From a virus, in IMG/VR virus record IMGVR_UViG_3300047496_000061, positions 1-46,620 of that record: a stretch of DNA of 46,620 nt. One strand, written 5' to 3'. Both the position numbers and the translations under genes were made by a program. This document shows positions 33,805 through 41,449 of the stretch, in pieces (positions within the stretch are counted from its first letter, which is position 1; each line of letters begins with the position of its first letter). Below the pieces are notes generated by a model that saw only the letters and a program-made list of their open reading frames with translations, was not told the DNA's origin and did not search any database.

Positions 33805-34281
33805 TCAGCCGCCCAGGCTCGATGTGCCGCCGAGCAGCGTGGATCGCGCCACGTTGCCGACGCCCGCCTGGCCCTTGGTGATGTCGGTGCTATCCGGCGA
33901 ATCAAGCCCGAAGAGCAGCGCGTTCTTCTTCCTGATCGCGGTGAGATCCGGGTCGATGGCCGCTTGCGGCAGCGGTGGCGCAACGGCTGGCGTCACGCCA
34001 GCGACGGCCTTCTTAGCGCCAGCGACTTGCGCATCGGCACTGAGCAAGCTCGATGCGGCACTCGCGATTGGCGCGGCGGTCTTCGCGACTTGCAGCGCCT
34101 CGCTTAGTCCCGGCCCGGTTGCGCCCGCGTTCGCCGCGCCAAGCTCGGCGGAAGTCATCGCGGTGCCCTCAACCGCGCCAGGCCCGGCGAGAAGTTCAGG
34201 TGCCGCCGCTTCCCCCGCGCCCTTCGCAGCCGCGCCTGTCGCGCCCTCGGCTACTGTGGCCTCGCCGACGCCTGCATCCAT
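33805..34281 (-). CDS. Ala-rich small head-region protein
   Basis: A 158-residue protein, strongly alanine- and glycine-rich in its first 110 residues, ending with RKKNALLFGLDSPDSTDITK and a Gly/Ser tail. Proteins with this tail often lie next to podovirus portals; role unknown. AAGGA precedes ATG 34281. Confidence 0.65.
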   Translation of the reverse strand: MDAGVGEATVAEGATGAAAKGAGEAAAPELLAGPGAVEGTAMTSAELGAANAGATGPGLSEALQVAKTAAPIASAASSLLSADAQVAGAKKAVAGVTPAVAPPLPQAAIDPDLTAIRKKNALLFGLDSPDSTDITKGQAGVGNVARSTLLGGTSSLGG

Positions 34282-34282
34282 G

Positions 34283-34807
34283 CTAGATATCCTTCACGGT
34301 GTTGTAGCCGGTGACTCGGTAGCCGCACGCCTGGAAGAGCTTCGTGGTGGCTTCAATGTTGATCGCGGTGCTCTGGCCCACCATCACCTTGCGTGCGCCC
34401 TTCTCACGCGCCCACTGCTCGAAGTCGCGCAGCAGCAGCGGTGCGGCGAGCGAGCCGCGTGCATCCTTCTTCACCCACCAGCCCATGTCGTGCGCGAGGA
34501 TCTCGTCGCAGAAGAACGAGCGCTGCACGTGGCCGTAGAACGCGCCAAGCCCCTCGCCGTGCAGCACCGCGATCCTGAAGTAGCGATCAGGCACCAAGTT
34601 GCCGCACGCGGCCAGTTGCCGGATCACCTTCGCCTCATCGAGCGGCAGCGAGGCGAATATGGAATTCTTGTGCATCTCGTGCATGATCGGCAGCGCTTGA
34701 TCGCGCCACTCGGGCGACCACGGCAGGATTTGAATGTCGGTATGCCCGCGAGCTACGGCTTCGTCGAGCACACGCTCAAGGCGCGAAGGGGCGGCGACTG
34801 CGCTCAT
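34283..34807 (-). CDS. GNAT-family N-acetyltransferase
   Basis: A 174-residue GNAT-like protein: a central strand pair with FRIAVLHGEGLGAFYGHV, the AcCoA-loop region WWVKKDARGSLAAPLLLRDF and a closing LFQACGYRV. Such genes often sit in phage head operons; the target is unknown. It starts at ATG 34807 (an in-frame TTG is 3 bases earlier), right after the terminase stop. Confidence 0.8.
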   Translation of the reverse strand: MSAVAAPSRLERVLDEAVARGHTDIQILPWSPEWRDQALPIMHEMHKNSIFASLPLDEAKVIRQLAACGNLVPDRYFRIAVLHGEGLGAFYGHVQRSFFCDEILAHDMGWWVKKDARGSLAAPLLLRDFEQWAREKGARKVMVGQSTAINIEATTKLFQACGYRVTGYNTVKDI

Positions 34808-34810
34808 CAA

Positions 34811-36382
34811 TTAGGCCAAGTTGGTTGCAGCGAACGGATCATATTCCCGAGCGCGGCCGTCATCCGCACTGGCTGGCGGCAGCACGATCTCGCCGCCAAG
34901 CGTGCGCACTTTTGCCTGCACTGGATGCGCGAACGACAGGATCAGCGAATCCCATCGGTTAGGCGACGCGAGATCGCGGCGCTTGAGATCCTTCTTCGCC
35001 TCGATCTGGATTAGGCCATCCATGCGCGGCACGGTCTGCACGCTCATCGCTTCGAGGTACATCGTGTGATCGAGCGGGATCGAGCCGCCTTCCTTCAGCC
35101 AATCACGCGACGCCTTATACATCTCGGCCCGCTTGTTGAAGCAGCCTGGATCTTCCGACTTCGCTGCGAACCACACGAGTATCCAATCACGCTTGAGCGT
35201 GCGGCCGACGCTCACCACGCCCGTGCCATATCCGGCGTCGATGAATACGGCGTCGGCCATGTGCTCGTCTTCGAGGCGGGCGAGCATGTTCGCGATCTCG
35301 ACATCGTTATCGTTCTTCGCGAACGTGCGCAGGATCTCGTACTTCAATCCCTGGCGCAGGCCGATCACGCCCTCGTCGTCGCCTTCCCACGAGTTGTCGA
35401 GCGTGAGGATCTTCGGTGCCCAACCGTAAGCGGTGATCGGCAGATGGCGACCGAACGCGGCGTCTAGATCGCGCTCGCTGATGAACTGCTTCGAGTCCAT
35501 GCTCGGGAACATGCCGCGAATGCGCACCTTCACGTAGTCGCTGTCGATGCCGTGGTCTTCGATGGCGTCGTTGATGAACTTCTTGTTGGTGATCTGCACC
35601 GTGCGGCTGTCGATGTGGCGATGCCCCCATCGACTGCCAGTGCGGAAGCAGCCACGGAACCAGCCGCTATTCCTCGTGCCGTTGCCGAAGGCGAACTTCA
35701 TCGGCTCGCCGTCCGTCAAGCCGCCTTCGCTCACCTCGTCGATCTTGTCCACGATGCCGCTTGCTTCGTCGAACAGGTAGAAGCTCGTCGATGTTGGTGC
35801 GTGCTGGCCTGCGAACGATTCGCTGTTCGTCTCATCGCACGTCGCGGCCTGGCAGAACCACGAGTCGGGGAATTTGATGTGCGACATGCGCATCGTGCCC
35901 ATGCCGGTCGTGAGATCCCACCAATGCGAGGTGATGCACTTGCGCGTCCACTTCGCGATCTGCGCCCACGTCTTCGTGCGCAACTGTGGCGCTGTCACCG
36001 CTGTCACCGTGCCCTGCGCGTGCGGCCTGGTTGACATGATCCAGTTCTCAAGCCACGCGACGATGGCCGACTTGCCGATGCCGTGGCCGCTCACCACGGC
36101 CTCGCGGATGGGATCTACCGGCGTCTTGCCATCGAAGGCGTGCTCGCGCACGATCTTGCCGATGTGTTCGAGGAAGTCGCAGGCCCATAGATCAGGGCCG
36201 TAGCCCTCGCCGTAGATCGCGGTGTACGGGAAGGCGAGCTTGCACACCTGGATGCTCTTATCGTTCTCCCAATCGTAGGCGAACATCACGAAGCCAAGCG
36301 GATCAGCGAAGAACTTCGCCATCAACTCGGCGAGATGATCGTCGGCCGGTGTGACCTTAGAGGCCGACGCGCTTGCGAGCAC
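34811..36382 (-). CDS. terL: Terminase large subunit
   Basis: A 523-residue DNA-packaging motor. The ATPase domain has a Walker A-like SGHGIGKSA (about 100) and Walker B YLFDEASG (about 200). The nuclease domain has acidic LDNSWEGDDE (about 328) and FIDAGYGTG (about 380). The start is GTG 36382, with AAGGA 8 bases upstream, overlapping TerS by 26 bases. Motif copy B lies in frame near its C-terminus, which ends ATNLA. Confidence 0.93.
   Translation of the reverse strand: MLASASASKVTPADDHLAELMAKFFADPLGFVMFAYDWENDKSIQVCKLAFPYTAIYGEGYGPDLWACDFLEHIGKIVREHAFDGKTPVDPIREAVVSGHGIGKSAIVAWLENWIMSTRPHAQGTVTAVTAPQLRTKTWAQIAKWTRKCITSHWWDLTTGMGTMRMSHIKFPDSWFCQAATCDETNSESFAGQHAPTSTSFYLFDEASGIVDKIDEVSEGGLTDGEPMKFAFGNGTRNSGWFRGCFRTGSRWGHRHIDSRTVQITNKKFINDAIEDHGIDSDYVKVRIRGMFPSMDSKQFISERDLDAAFGRHLPITAYGWAPKILTLDNSWEGDDEGVIGLRQGLKYEILRTFAKNDNDVEIANMLARLEDEHMADAVFIDAGYGTGVVSVGRTLKRDWILVWFAAKSEDPGCFNKRAEMYKASRDWLKEGGSIPLDHTMYLEAMSVQTVPRMDGLIQIEAKKDLKRRDLASPNRWDSLILSFAHPVQAKVRTLGGEIVLPPASADDGRAREYDPFAATNLA
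34853..34871 (-). promoter_or_regulatory. Repeated motif copy B (in frame in terL)
   Basis: In the leftward sense it reads CAGTGCGGATGACGGCCGC. It codes for part of the TerL tail (SADDGRA) and lies about 50 bases before the GNAT start. The other copies lie 25-26 bases before a start. Confidence 0.5.
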
Positions 36383-37064
36383 GCAAGATCCTTTCGTCGA
36401 GATCGCTCGTGTCGATCTTCAGCTTGTCGTTGAGCAGGCCCAGGTGGCGCATCAGTAGCTCGCGTGCCTTGTCCTGCGGGTGCAGCTTTACCTCGATGCC
36501 ATCCTTGGTCTGCTTGGCTCCTGCGTAGAGCGAACGCGCAGCGGGGGAGAGGTAGCGCGTGTCGTTCACGTGGACGTACACGCCGCCCACGCCGCCGCAG
36601 GCCGCACACTCAGGGTTTGGATCTAGCTTCGCGTCGAACCCGAGGCCACCGTGCTCGAACACTTCGAGCAGCCCTTCGTCGCTCACCTCGAAGGCGTGCT
36701 TAGCGCGATCTAGCTCACGCTGATCGACGTACTGATATTTGCCCTCGATGCCGTGGCAGTGGCGGCAGCAGCCGCGACGCACTTGCATGATCTCGTTGGG
36801 GTCGGCGAACGCGGTATCGTGAATCGAGCGCAGCACCTCGTTGGCCTCGATCTTCACCGCCGCCATGCGCTCGGCATTAGCCCGTTCGATTGCGGCGCGG
36901 ATCTCGGGCCGCTGCATCATGCGGTAGCCCCAGGTGGCAATGCGCGTGGCCGTGCCGGTGATGCCGACGCGCCGGGCTGCGGCGCTCGCATTCAGGTCGA
37001 TTAAGTATTCGCCGACGAAGCGAGCGTCTAGCTCGGCGACGGCCAGTTCGGATTTTGAAGCCAC
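36357..37064 (-). CDS. terS: Terminase small subunit with zinc-binding insert
   Basis: A 235-residue protein. The N-terminus has the small-terminase HTH pattern (FVGEYLIDLNASAAARRVGI, RPEIRAAIERANAERM). An inserted likely zinc site, CCRHCHG (about 98) with CAACGG (about 152), is known in some phage TerS. It starts at GTG 37064 with only a weak GGCGGG upstream; motif copy A lies 26 bases before it. Confidence 0.88.
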   Translation of the reverse strand: MASKSELAVAELDARFVGEYLIDLNASAAARRVGITGTATRIATWGYRMMQRPEIRAAIERANAERMAAVKIEANEVLRSIHDTAFADPNEIMQVRRGCCRHCHGIEGKYQYVDQRELDRAKHAFEVSDEGLLEVFEHGGLGFDAKLDPNPECAACGGVGGVYVHVNDTRYLSPAARSLYAGAKQTKDGIEVKLHPQDKARELLMRHLGLLNDKLKIDTSDLDERILRARKRVGL

Positions 37065-37084
37065 GGGCGCATTGTCGCGCCCGC

Positions 37085-37102
37085 CACGGCCGTCATCCGC
37101 AC
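37085..37102 (-). promoter_or_regulatory. Repeated motif copy A (GTGCGGATGACG core)
   Basis: In the leftward sense it reads GTGCGGATGACGGCCGTG. It includes the last codons and stop of the 84-residue HTH gene, with the core 26 bases before the terS start. Confidence 0.6.
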
Positions 37103-37347
37103 CGCGCCCGCGTCAGCCCTTTGCAGATGTCCTTGATCGTGCTCTTCGAGGCTTCCATCTTGGCCGCGATCTCGCGGTACAGCCACCCGGCGCTGCGCAG
37201 TTCGAGCACCAGGTCAACGTCGCGGTCGGTGAGTATTGCCTTGTGGTGCATCTGGCCCCTGACTCGAATCAAACGTGCAGCTTTTTGCGCATCCGATAGC
37301 TGATAGCGAACGCGCAATTTTCTGCGCTTTAGCTTGGATCTAATCAT
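37093..37347 (-). CDS. Small helix-turn-helix protein
   Basis: An 84-residue basic protein. N-terminal RSKLKRRKLRVRY is highly basic; then LTDRDVDLVLELRSAGWLYREIAAKMEASKSTIKDICKG has a clear HTH of the Hin/resolvase or sigma region 4 type. It lies between the GGCACC-rich region and terS, so it may regulate late genes or bind the origin or packaging site. No Shine-Dalgarno is evident. Confidence 0.75.
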   Translation of the reverse strand: MIRSKLKRRKLRVRYQLSDAQKAARLIRVRGQMHHKAILTDRDVDLVLELRSAGWLYREIAAKMEASKSTIKDICKGLTRARCG

Positions 37348-37607
37348 CGGCTGTGAGGTTGGTGCCTCGGTGCCGTGAGTGCCGCTATATATAGCCTAGC
37401 GGCACGGCACGGCACCACAGAGGATTTTTGACGGCACCTAAAAGGCACCAAACGGCACCACGGCACCGCTAAAAATATCAACGACTTACAAGCGCTCGGT
37501 GCCATTAAGCTAAAAGGCACCGCCCTGTTTTCAGGCCAAACGGCACCAGCCTTGGAACGCCTCGGTGCCTTTAAGGATTTACTGCACGTTCGCAAAGTTT
37601 TGCGCAT
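37348..37607. other. Gene-free region with GGCACC iterons: candidate origin or control region
   Basis: A 260-bp gap holding eleven exact GGCACC/GGTGCC hexamers (first bases 37361, 37369, 37411, 37433, 37444, 37454, 37462, 37498, 37516, 37542, 37564) plus partial copies. It also has a perfect inverted repeat GTGCCGCTA / TAGCGGCAC (37379-37387 and 37397-37405) and AT-rich tracts (TATATATAG, AAAAATATC). It is more AT-rich than its surroundings and sits beside the primase-helicase. This fits an iteron-type replication origin or a dense regulator-binding site. Confidence 0.65.
37379..37405. repeat. Perfect inverted repeat within the iteron region
   Basis: Nine-bp arms, GTGCCGCTA and TAGCGGCAC, flank TATATAGCC. 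The arms contain the GGCAC half of the iteron. Confidence 0.85.
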
Positions 37608-39605
37608 TCAGTTCGCCTTGCGCACGTAAATGCCATCCACAACAAGCAATCCTTTGTCCAAAGCCCCTTGGGTGGCGTTGTCGGTGGCCTTATTCACTTC
37701 CCTGGTGGTGATGTGGTTCGCCTTCATGGCCTCTTTCACCTCGGCCAGCCACGCGGATGTGAGCACGTCGCCACCGGCATCGCTGAGGATCTCCCATAGC
37801 TCCACGGCCTTGCGCTCGTTGGCACCCACCCGGCTCTGCTTGCGTGCGCCCACGCCAGGCAGCGCAGCACCGTGATCCACTACGCAGGACGTGAGCGGCC
37901 TGCCCTTGGCATCCTCGCCAATGCCCACCACGCGCAGCTTGAAGCCGAACTCGATGGCGTCGGCCCCATCCTTTTGCTTTGTCACCGTCGCCACGCGGTC
38001 ATGGTTCGAGCGCACGATCTCAATTTCGGTGTCGATTGCGCCCCGCATTCCAGACCAGCCGCGTGCTCCCTTGCTCGAATCCTTGCCGCTGTGGTGGATC
38101 AGGATGGGCATACAGCCCGCGTGCTTCCTCACCATCTGGCAGTGCATGATGAGCTTGCCCATATCCACGCCGCTGTTCTCGTCGCCGCCCGCGAGCACCT
38201 GGGCCACGGTGTCGATCACCACGATCTTCACCGGCCGGATGGCCTGCAACTGAATAATCAACTGGCGCACGTGTTTGGGATCGAGGAAGTTGGGTGTGTC
38301 GCCGAGCACGTGGATGCGGCCTGCGTCTTCGGGATGCTCGATGCGGTACGCCTTCAGCCTGTTCCTGAACCCGGCCGCACCTTCGGCCGCGACATACGCG
38401 CACGCGCCCTTCATCGTGTCGCGGCCCTGCCAGGCCGTGCCCGCCGCGATGGCCTTGATGAGATCGAGCGTCCAGAACGATTTGCCGCTGCCCGACTCGC
38501 CGAACACCATCGCGAGATCGGCGTCGGGCAGCACGCCCTCGACTATCCAGTTGAGGGGGCCAGCGCCAGCGAAATCGTCTTCGTTGACAAACTTGAATCG
38601 ACTAGCGGCAGCGGGTGCGCCTGGTTTTTCTGTTGCAGGGGCATCTTCAATGACACTGAAATCATCAGCCAAGGTCGGATCTTGCCACCCGTAATCAGAC
38701 GCTTTCGCGAAGAGCGACCGCGCCGTGATTGCCGGGCCATCCCTATCATCCCGTAGGTGCGGCCACACGCGATTGATGAAGAATTCGGGATCGTCGCGGG
38801 AGTGTCGCGCATTGAAGGGCAGAAGAAGCGATATACCCACTTCACTGTGGTCGGTAGCGGCACTGACGGCGCAAACGATACGAAACCATTCGTCATAGCT
38901 TAGCTCTGTGTCGGGGCCGTCGCGTCCGTTGGGGATGGCGTCGAGGGCGGATTTAACGAGCGCCGCTGCGCTATCGTCACCGATCTCAGCACTCGGTACG
39001 CTGCGTTCCTCGCGCTCGCGCACCGGCACGTTGGGCGAATCGCGCCAGCCGTTGAAATTGCCAAGAGGGGCTGACTTGCCGCTCCACGGCAGAATAAACA
39101 TAGAACCTTTTCCATCTGCGGGCACCTCGTCTTGTTTGGGGAAAATTTCGATCTGATGGTGGGCGACACCCTTCGTGCCGCTCTTGAAGCCGCAGGCGTC
39201 GATGACTTCCTTCAGCCTCTCGCGCACGCTGTACGCATCCTGATCCTCGGCCCAGGTCAGGTAGATGTGGATGCCCGCGCCGCCGCTCGATGTGAAGAGG
39301 TGCGGCTCGTAGCCCTGCTCTTCTAGCGAGACTGCGATGGTGTTCGCGATCTCGACCATCTTCTCGAAGGGCGTCTCGCCCTTGTGCGAATCTAGATCGA
39401 GGCAGGCGACGCGGGTGGTGGATTGGCCGGGCGCTATGGGGCACAGGCCGAAGGTTCTTGTACCGTGGCAGTGCTCGTTCAACTGCACTTCAGTGAAACG
39501 CTGCTCGATCATGCGCGGGCCGTCTTTGCCCTTGATCCAGCAGTGGCCGCGCCACATTCGAGCGGCCAACGGTCGTAACAACGCTGTGAGATCTCCCCGA
39601 TCCAC
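37608..39605 (-). CDS. Primase-helicase fusion (AEP-like primase plus RecA-like ATPase)
   Basis: A 665-residue protein. The N-terminal region looks like an archaeo-eukaryotic-type primase (MWRGHCWIKGKDGPRMIEQR, CLDLDSHKG at about 70, GGAGIHIYLTW). A PriCT-like linker follows (DPEFFINRVWPHLRDDRDG). The C-terminal ATPase is RepA/RecA-like: Walker A GESGSGKS (about 367), Walker B KIVVIDTVAQ (about 466) and LIHHSGKDSSKGARGWSGM (about 503). It would prime and unwind DNA. It starts at GTG 39605, nine bases after the HTH gene stop. It is read with the late genes although the polymerase is on the other strand. Confidence 0.88.
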   Translation of the reverse strand: MDRGDLTALLRPLAARMWRGHCWIKGKDGPRMIEQRFTEVQLNEHCHGTRTFGLCPIAPGQSTTRVACLDLDSHKGETPFEKMVEIANTIAVSLEEQGYEPHLFTSSGGAGIHIYLTWAEDQDAYSVRERLKEVIDACGFKSGTKGVAHHQIEIFPKQDEVPADGKGSMFILPWSGKSAPLGNFNGWRDSPNVPVREREERSVPSAEIGDDSAAALVKSALDAIPNGRDGPDTELSYDEWFRIVCAVSAATDHSEVGISLLLPFNARHSRDDPEFFINRVWPHLRDDRDGPAITARSLFAKASDYGWQDPTLADDFSVIEDAPATEKPGAPAAASRFKFVNEDDFAGAGPLNWIVEGVLPDADLAMVFGESGSGKSFWTLDLIKAIAAGTAWQGRDTMKGACAYVAAEGAAGFRNRLKAYRIEHPEDAGRIHVLGDTPNFLDPKHVRQLIIQLQAIRPVKIVVIDTVAQVLAGGDENSGVDMGKLIMHCQMVRKHAGCMPILIHHSGKDSSKGARGWSGMRGAIDTEIEIVRSNHDRVATVTKQKDGADAIEFGFKLRVVGIGEDAKGRPLTSCVVDHGAALPGVGARKQSRVGANERKAVELWEILSDAGGDVLTSAWLAEVKEAMKANHITTREVNKATDNATQGALDKGLLVVDGIYVRKAN

Positions 39606-39614
39606 GGCGCGGTG

Positions 39615-39854
39615 CTACGAGCTACGGCACTGTTTGGCGAACTCGCAGGCTTTACAAGCAGGGCACAGGCTCTCCCGAGGGATCGCACCGGCCGAAGCCC
39701 GGTCGATGCGGGCCGCGAGATCGGCGGTGACGCCGGTATCCCGGTAGCCGCCCGCGATGTGGCGCAGGGTGCCGAGCGTGGTTTTCGCCTTTCGCGCCAG
39801 TTGGTTGCGTTCTTTTGTGGTGGCCTGTTTGTACCAGCGGGCGATAGTGGTCAT
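39615..39854 (-). CDS. Cro-like HTH regulator with cysteine-rich tail
   Basis: A 79-residue protein. Its N-terminal half is a Cro/YdaS-like HTH (TTKERNQLARKAKTTLGTLR, then HIAGGYR), followed by TADLAARIDRAS. The C-terminus has CPACKACEFAKQC, a likely metal site. It is the first leftward gene from the divergent control region and is the best candidate for the regulator that reads the palindromic operators here. Confidence 0.85.
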   Translation of the reverse strand: MTTIARWYKQATTKERNQLARKAKTTLGTLRHIAGGYRDTGVTADLAARIDRASAGAIPRESLCPACKACEFAKQCRSS

Positions 39855-39878
39855 GGGTTATCCTTGAAGAAGGCCGCG

Positions 39879-39909
39879 ACTTTAGCACGCGCCGCAGGGG
39901 TGGCGTCAA
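39879..39909 (-). promoter_or_regulatory. Leftward promoter of the regulator / primase unit
   Basis: TTGACG and TAAAGT separated by 19 bases, a slightly long spacer. GCTAAA covers the -10. Downstream TAAAGTCGCGGCCTTCTT resembles the rightward sequence GTGTCGCGGCTTCTT at 39955, which hints that the two divergent start regions arose from one another. Confidence 0.6.
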
Positions 39910-39918
39910 ACTTTATTT

Positions 39919-39947
39919 TTGTAGCGGTGTGCGGCAGGCGCTAAACC
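39919..39947 (+). promoter_or_regulatory. Rightward early promoter
   Basis: TTGTAG, 17-base spacer, TAAACC. The -10 lies in GCTAAAC, followed by CTGTGCTAG. It would start near 39954, giving a short leader with GGGGAG at 39973-39978 before ATG 39986. With the leftward promoter it forms the divergent switch of the genome. Confidence 0.6.
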
Positions 39948-39985
39948 TGTGCTAGTGTCGCGGCTTCTTACCGGGGAGTGACCTG

Positions 39986-40327
39986 ATGAACACCGTAATC
40001 GCCCACCTGAACGCCGTCATCGAAGACAGGATGCCGACAGCGCTCAAGGCCGAGCCGTGCAGGAAAGCGCTCTTCGCCATCGAGACGCAGCAGCTTGCGG
40101 TGAATGCGCTGCGGATCGTGGTGAAAGAGATGAGCCACCTGACCGGGCTGAAGCCGGAACCCATCGAGGCTTATCACCACGCCTGCCGCTACCTGGCGCT
40201 GTACGACAAGCAAATGGCCGAGCGCGCCGCACAGGTGCCTTACGATGGTGTCGCCAACAAAGCGCAGTACGAGGCCGAAGCTGCTCACGCCGCACTAGCG
40301 GCCGAAGACGCCTCGGATCTGGCCTAG
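39986..40327 (+). CDS. First rightward early protein, C-terminal DLA
   Basis: A 113-residue helical protein (AIETQQLAVNALRIVVKEM, YRYLALYDKQMAER-like segments) of no recognised family. GGGGAG lies 7 bases upstream. It ends ASDLA. As the first early gene it may act on host takeover or regulation, but nothing in the sequence shows this. Confidence 0.75.
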   Translation: MNTVIAHLNAVIEDRMPTALKAEPCRKALFAIETQQLAVNALRIVVKEMSHLTGLKPEPIEAYHHACRYLALYDKQMAERAAQVPYDGVANKAQYEAEAAHAALAAEDASDLA

Positions 40328-40357
40328 TTGACAGGGAGTTTAGCATCCGCTAAACTC
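40328..40357 (+). promoter_or_regulatory. Sigma70 promoter with 9-4-9 palindromic operator
   Basis: TTGACA (40328-40333), 17-base spacer, TAAACT (40351-40356). The palindrome GAGTTTAGC-ATCC-GCTAAACTC (40336-40357) covers spacer and -10. Same architecture as 19870. The half-sites TTTAGC/GCTAAA resemble those of plasmid KorA/KorB operators, but the spacing differs. Confidence 0.88.
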
Positions 40358-40390
40358 TAGTCTCCTACCACCAACCACAGAGGAAACACC

Positions 40391-41386
40391 ATGAGCCACG
40401 AACTGACCCAACGGACGAACGGAATGACCGAGATGGCCTACCTGGCTGGCACGAGCCGCTGGCACGGCCTCGGCAACGAACTGAAGGAAGACGCGACCAT
40501 CGAAGAGTGGACGGTCGCGGCCGGGATGGATTGGAAGGTGCAGCGCTCCAGGGTGCGCTACGAGACGGACGCCACGGGCACCGCGCCCCAGGTGTGGGAC
40601 GATCAGCACGTGCTCTTCAGGAGCGACAACAAGAAGCCCCTTGGCCTCGTCAGCGACGGCTTCAAGATCGTGCAGCCCCGCGAGTGCCTCGAATTCTTCC
40701 GCGACCTCTGCGAGACGAACGGGTTCAAGCTGCGCACCGCAGGCACGCTCTTCGAGGGACGCCGGTTTTGGGCACTGGCCGACATCGGCGAAGAGTCGAT
40801 CATCCTCGACCCCCGCGACAAGGTGAAGGCCCGCACGCTGATGTTCACGGCCTGCGACGGCAGCGCGAAGACCACGGTGAAGTTCGTGAACGAGTGTGTG
40901 GTCTGCAACAACACCCTCACCTCGGCGCGGGCCGAAGACGGCAAGCAGGTTGCGGTGAGCCACCGCAGCGTGTGGAACCCCGACGACGCGAAGGTGAAGC
41001 TCGGGATCGCCAACGGCACCTTCAGCGAGTTCATCAGGCAGAGCCGGGAGTTCGCGAGGACCACCTTCACACCCAAGGTCGCCGACATGTTCACCCTGCG
41101 CCTGGTCGAAGGCATGGATCTCGACACCACGATGACCACCGCAGAAGTCGAAGAGACACGCGCCAGCCGCGCCTACAAGAAAATCATCGGCCTCTTCAAC
41201 GGGCAGGCGATGGGCAGCAACCTCAAAGGCCGCACGGGCACGGCCTGGGCCTGGCTGAACGCGGTGACGGAGTACGCCGATCACCACGCTCCCGCCAGGA
41301 ACGACGACAACCGCTTCAACAGCAGCCAGTTCGGCATCGGCGACAAGATGAAGAACTCGGCCCTCGCGCTCCTGCAAGCGGCCTAA
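40391..41386 (+). CDS. DUF932 phage/plasmid-like protein
   Basis: A 331-residue DUF932-family protein. It has the conserved start TSRWHGLGNEL, then WKVQRSRVRY, VSDGFKIVQPRECLEFF, VNECVVCNNTL and the later helical part ending FGIGDKMKNSALALLQAA. The family is common in phages and plasmids, and no biochemical role is firmly known. The mRNA would have a leader of about 28 bases with AGAGGAAA. The strong regulated promoter just upstream suggests high early expression. Confidence 0.85.
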   Translation: MSHELTQRTNGMTEMAYLAGTSRWHGLGNELKEDATIEEWTVAAGMDWKVQRSRVRYETDATGTAPQVWDDQHVLFRSDNKKPLGLVSDGFKIVQPRECLEFFRDLCETNGFKLRTAGTLFEGRRFWALADIGEESIILDPRDKVKARTLMFTACDGSAKTTVKFVNECVVCNNTLTSARAEDGKQVAVSHRSVWNPDDAKVKLGIANGTFSEFIRQSREFARTTFTPKVADMFTLRLVEGMDLDTTMTTAEVEETRASRAYKKIIGLFNGQAMGSNLKGRTGTAWAWLNAVTEYADHHAPARNDDNRFNSSQFGIGDKMKNSALALLQAA

Positions 41387-41395
41387 CCACCCCTC

Positions 41396-41425
41396 GGGGC
41401 TTGCCGCTAGGACAGGGCAAGCCCC
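41396..41425 (+). other. Strong hairpin after the DUF932 gene
   Basis: GGGGCTTGCC and GGCAAGCCCC form a perfect 10-bp stem with a 10-base loop. No T-run follows, so it is either a weak terminator or an mRNA-stabilising 3' hairpin. Confidence 0.7.
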
Positions 41426-41449
41426 ACACCTAACCTAGAGGATCAGCGA

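Noticed and set aside
32193-33881. Long rightward open frame opposite the portal gene
   Set aside because: Composition typical of antisense reading (many His, Arg, Val, Leu); the portal on the other strand is well supported.
39615-39854. Prophage repressor implying a temperate phage
   Set aside because: The protein is a small Cro-like HTH and no integrase, excisionase or attachment site was found.
40336-40357. Exact KorA or KorB operator
   Set aside because: Half-sites match, but the 4-base spacer differs from the 0 or 1 base in plasmid operators; no KorA/KorB gene is present.
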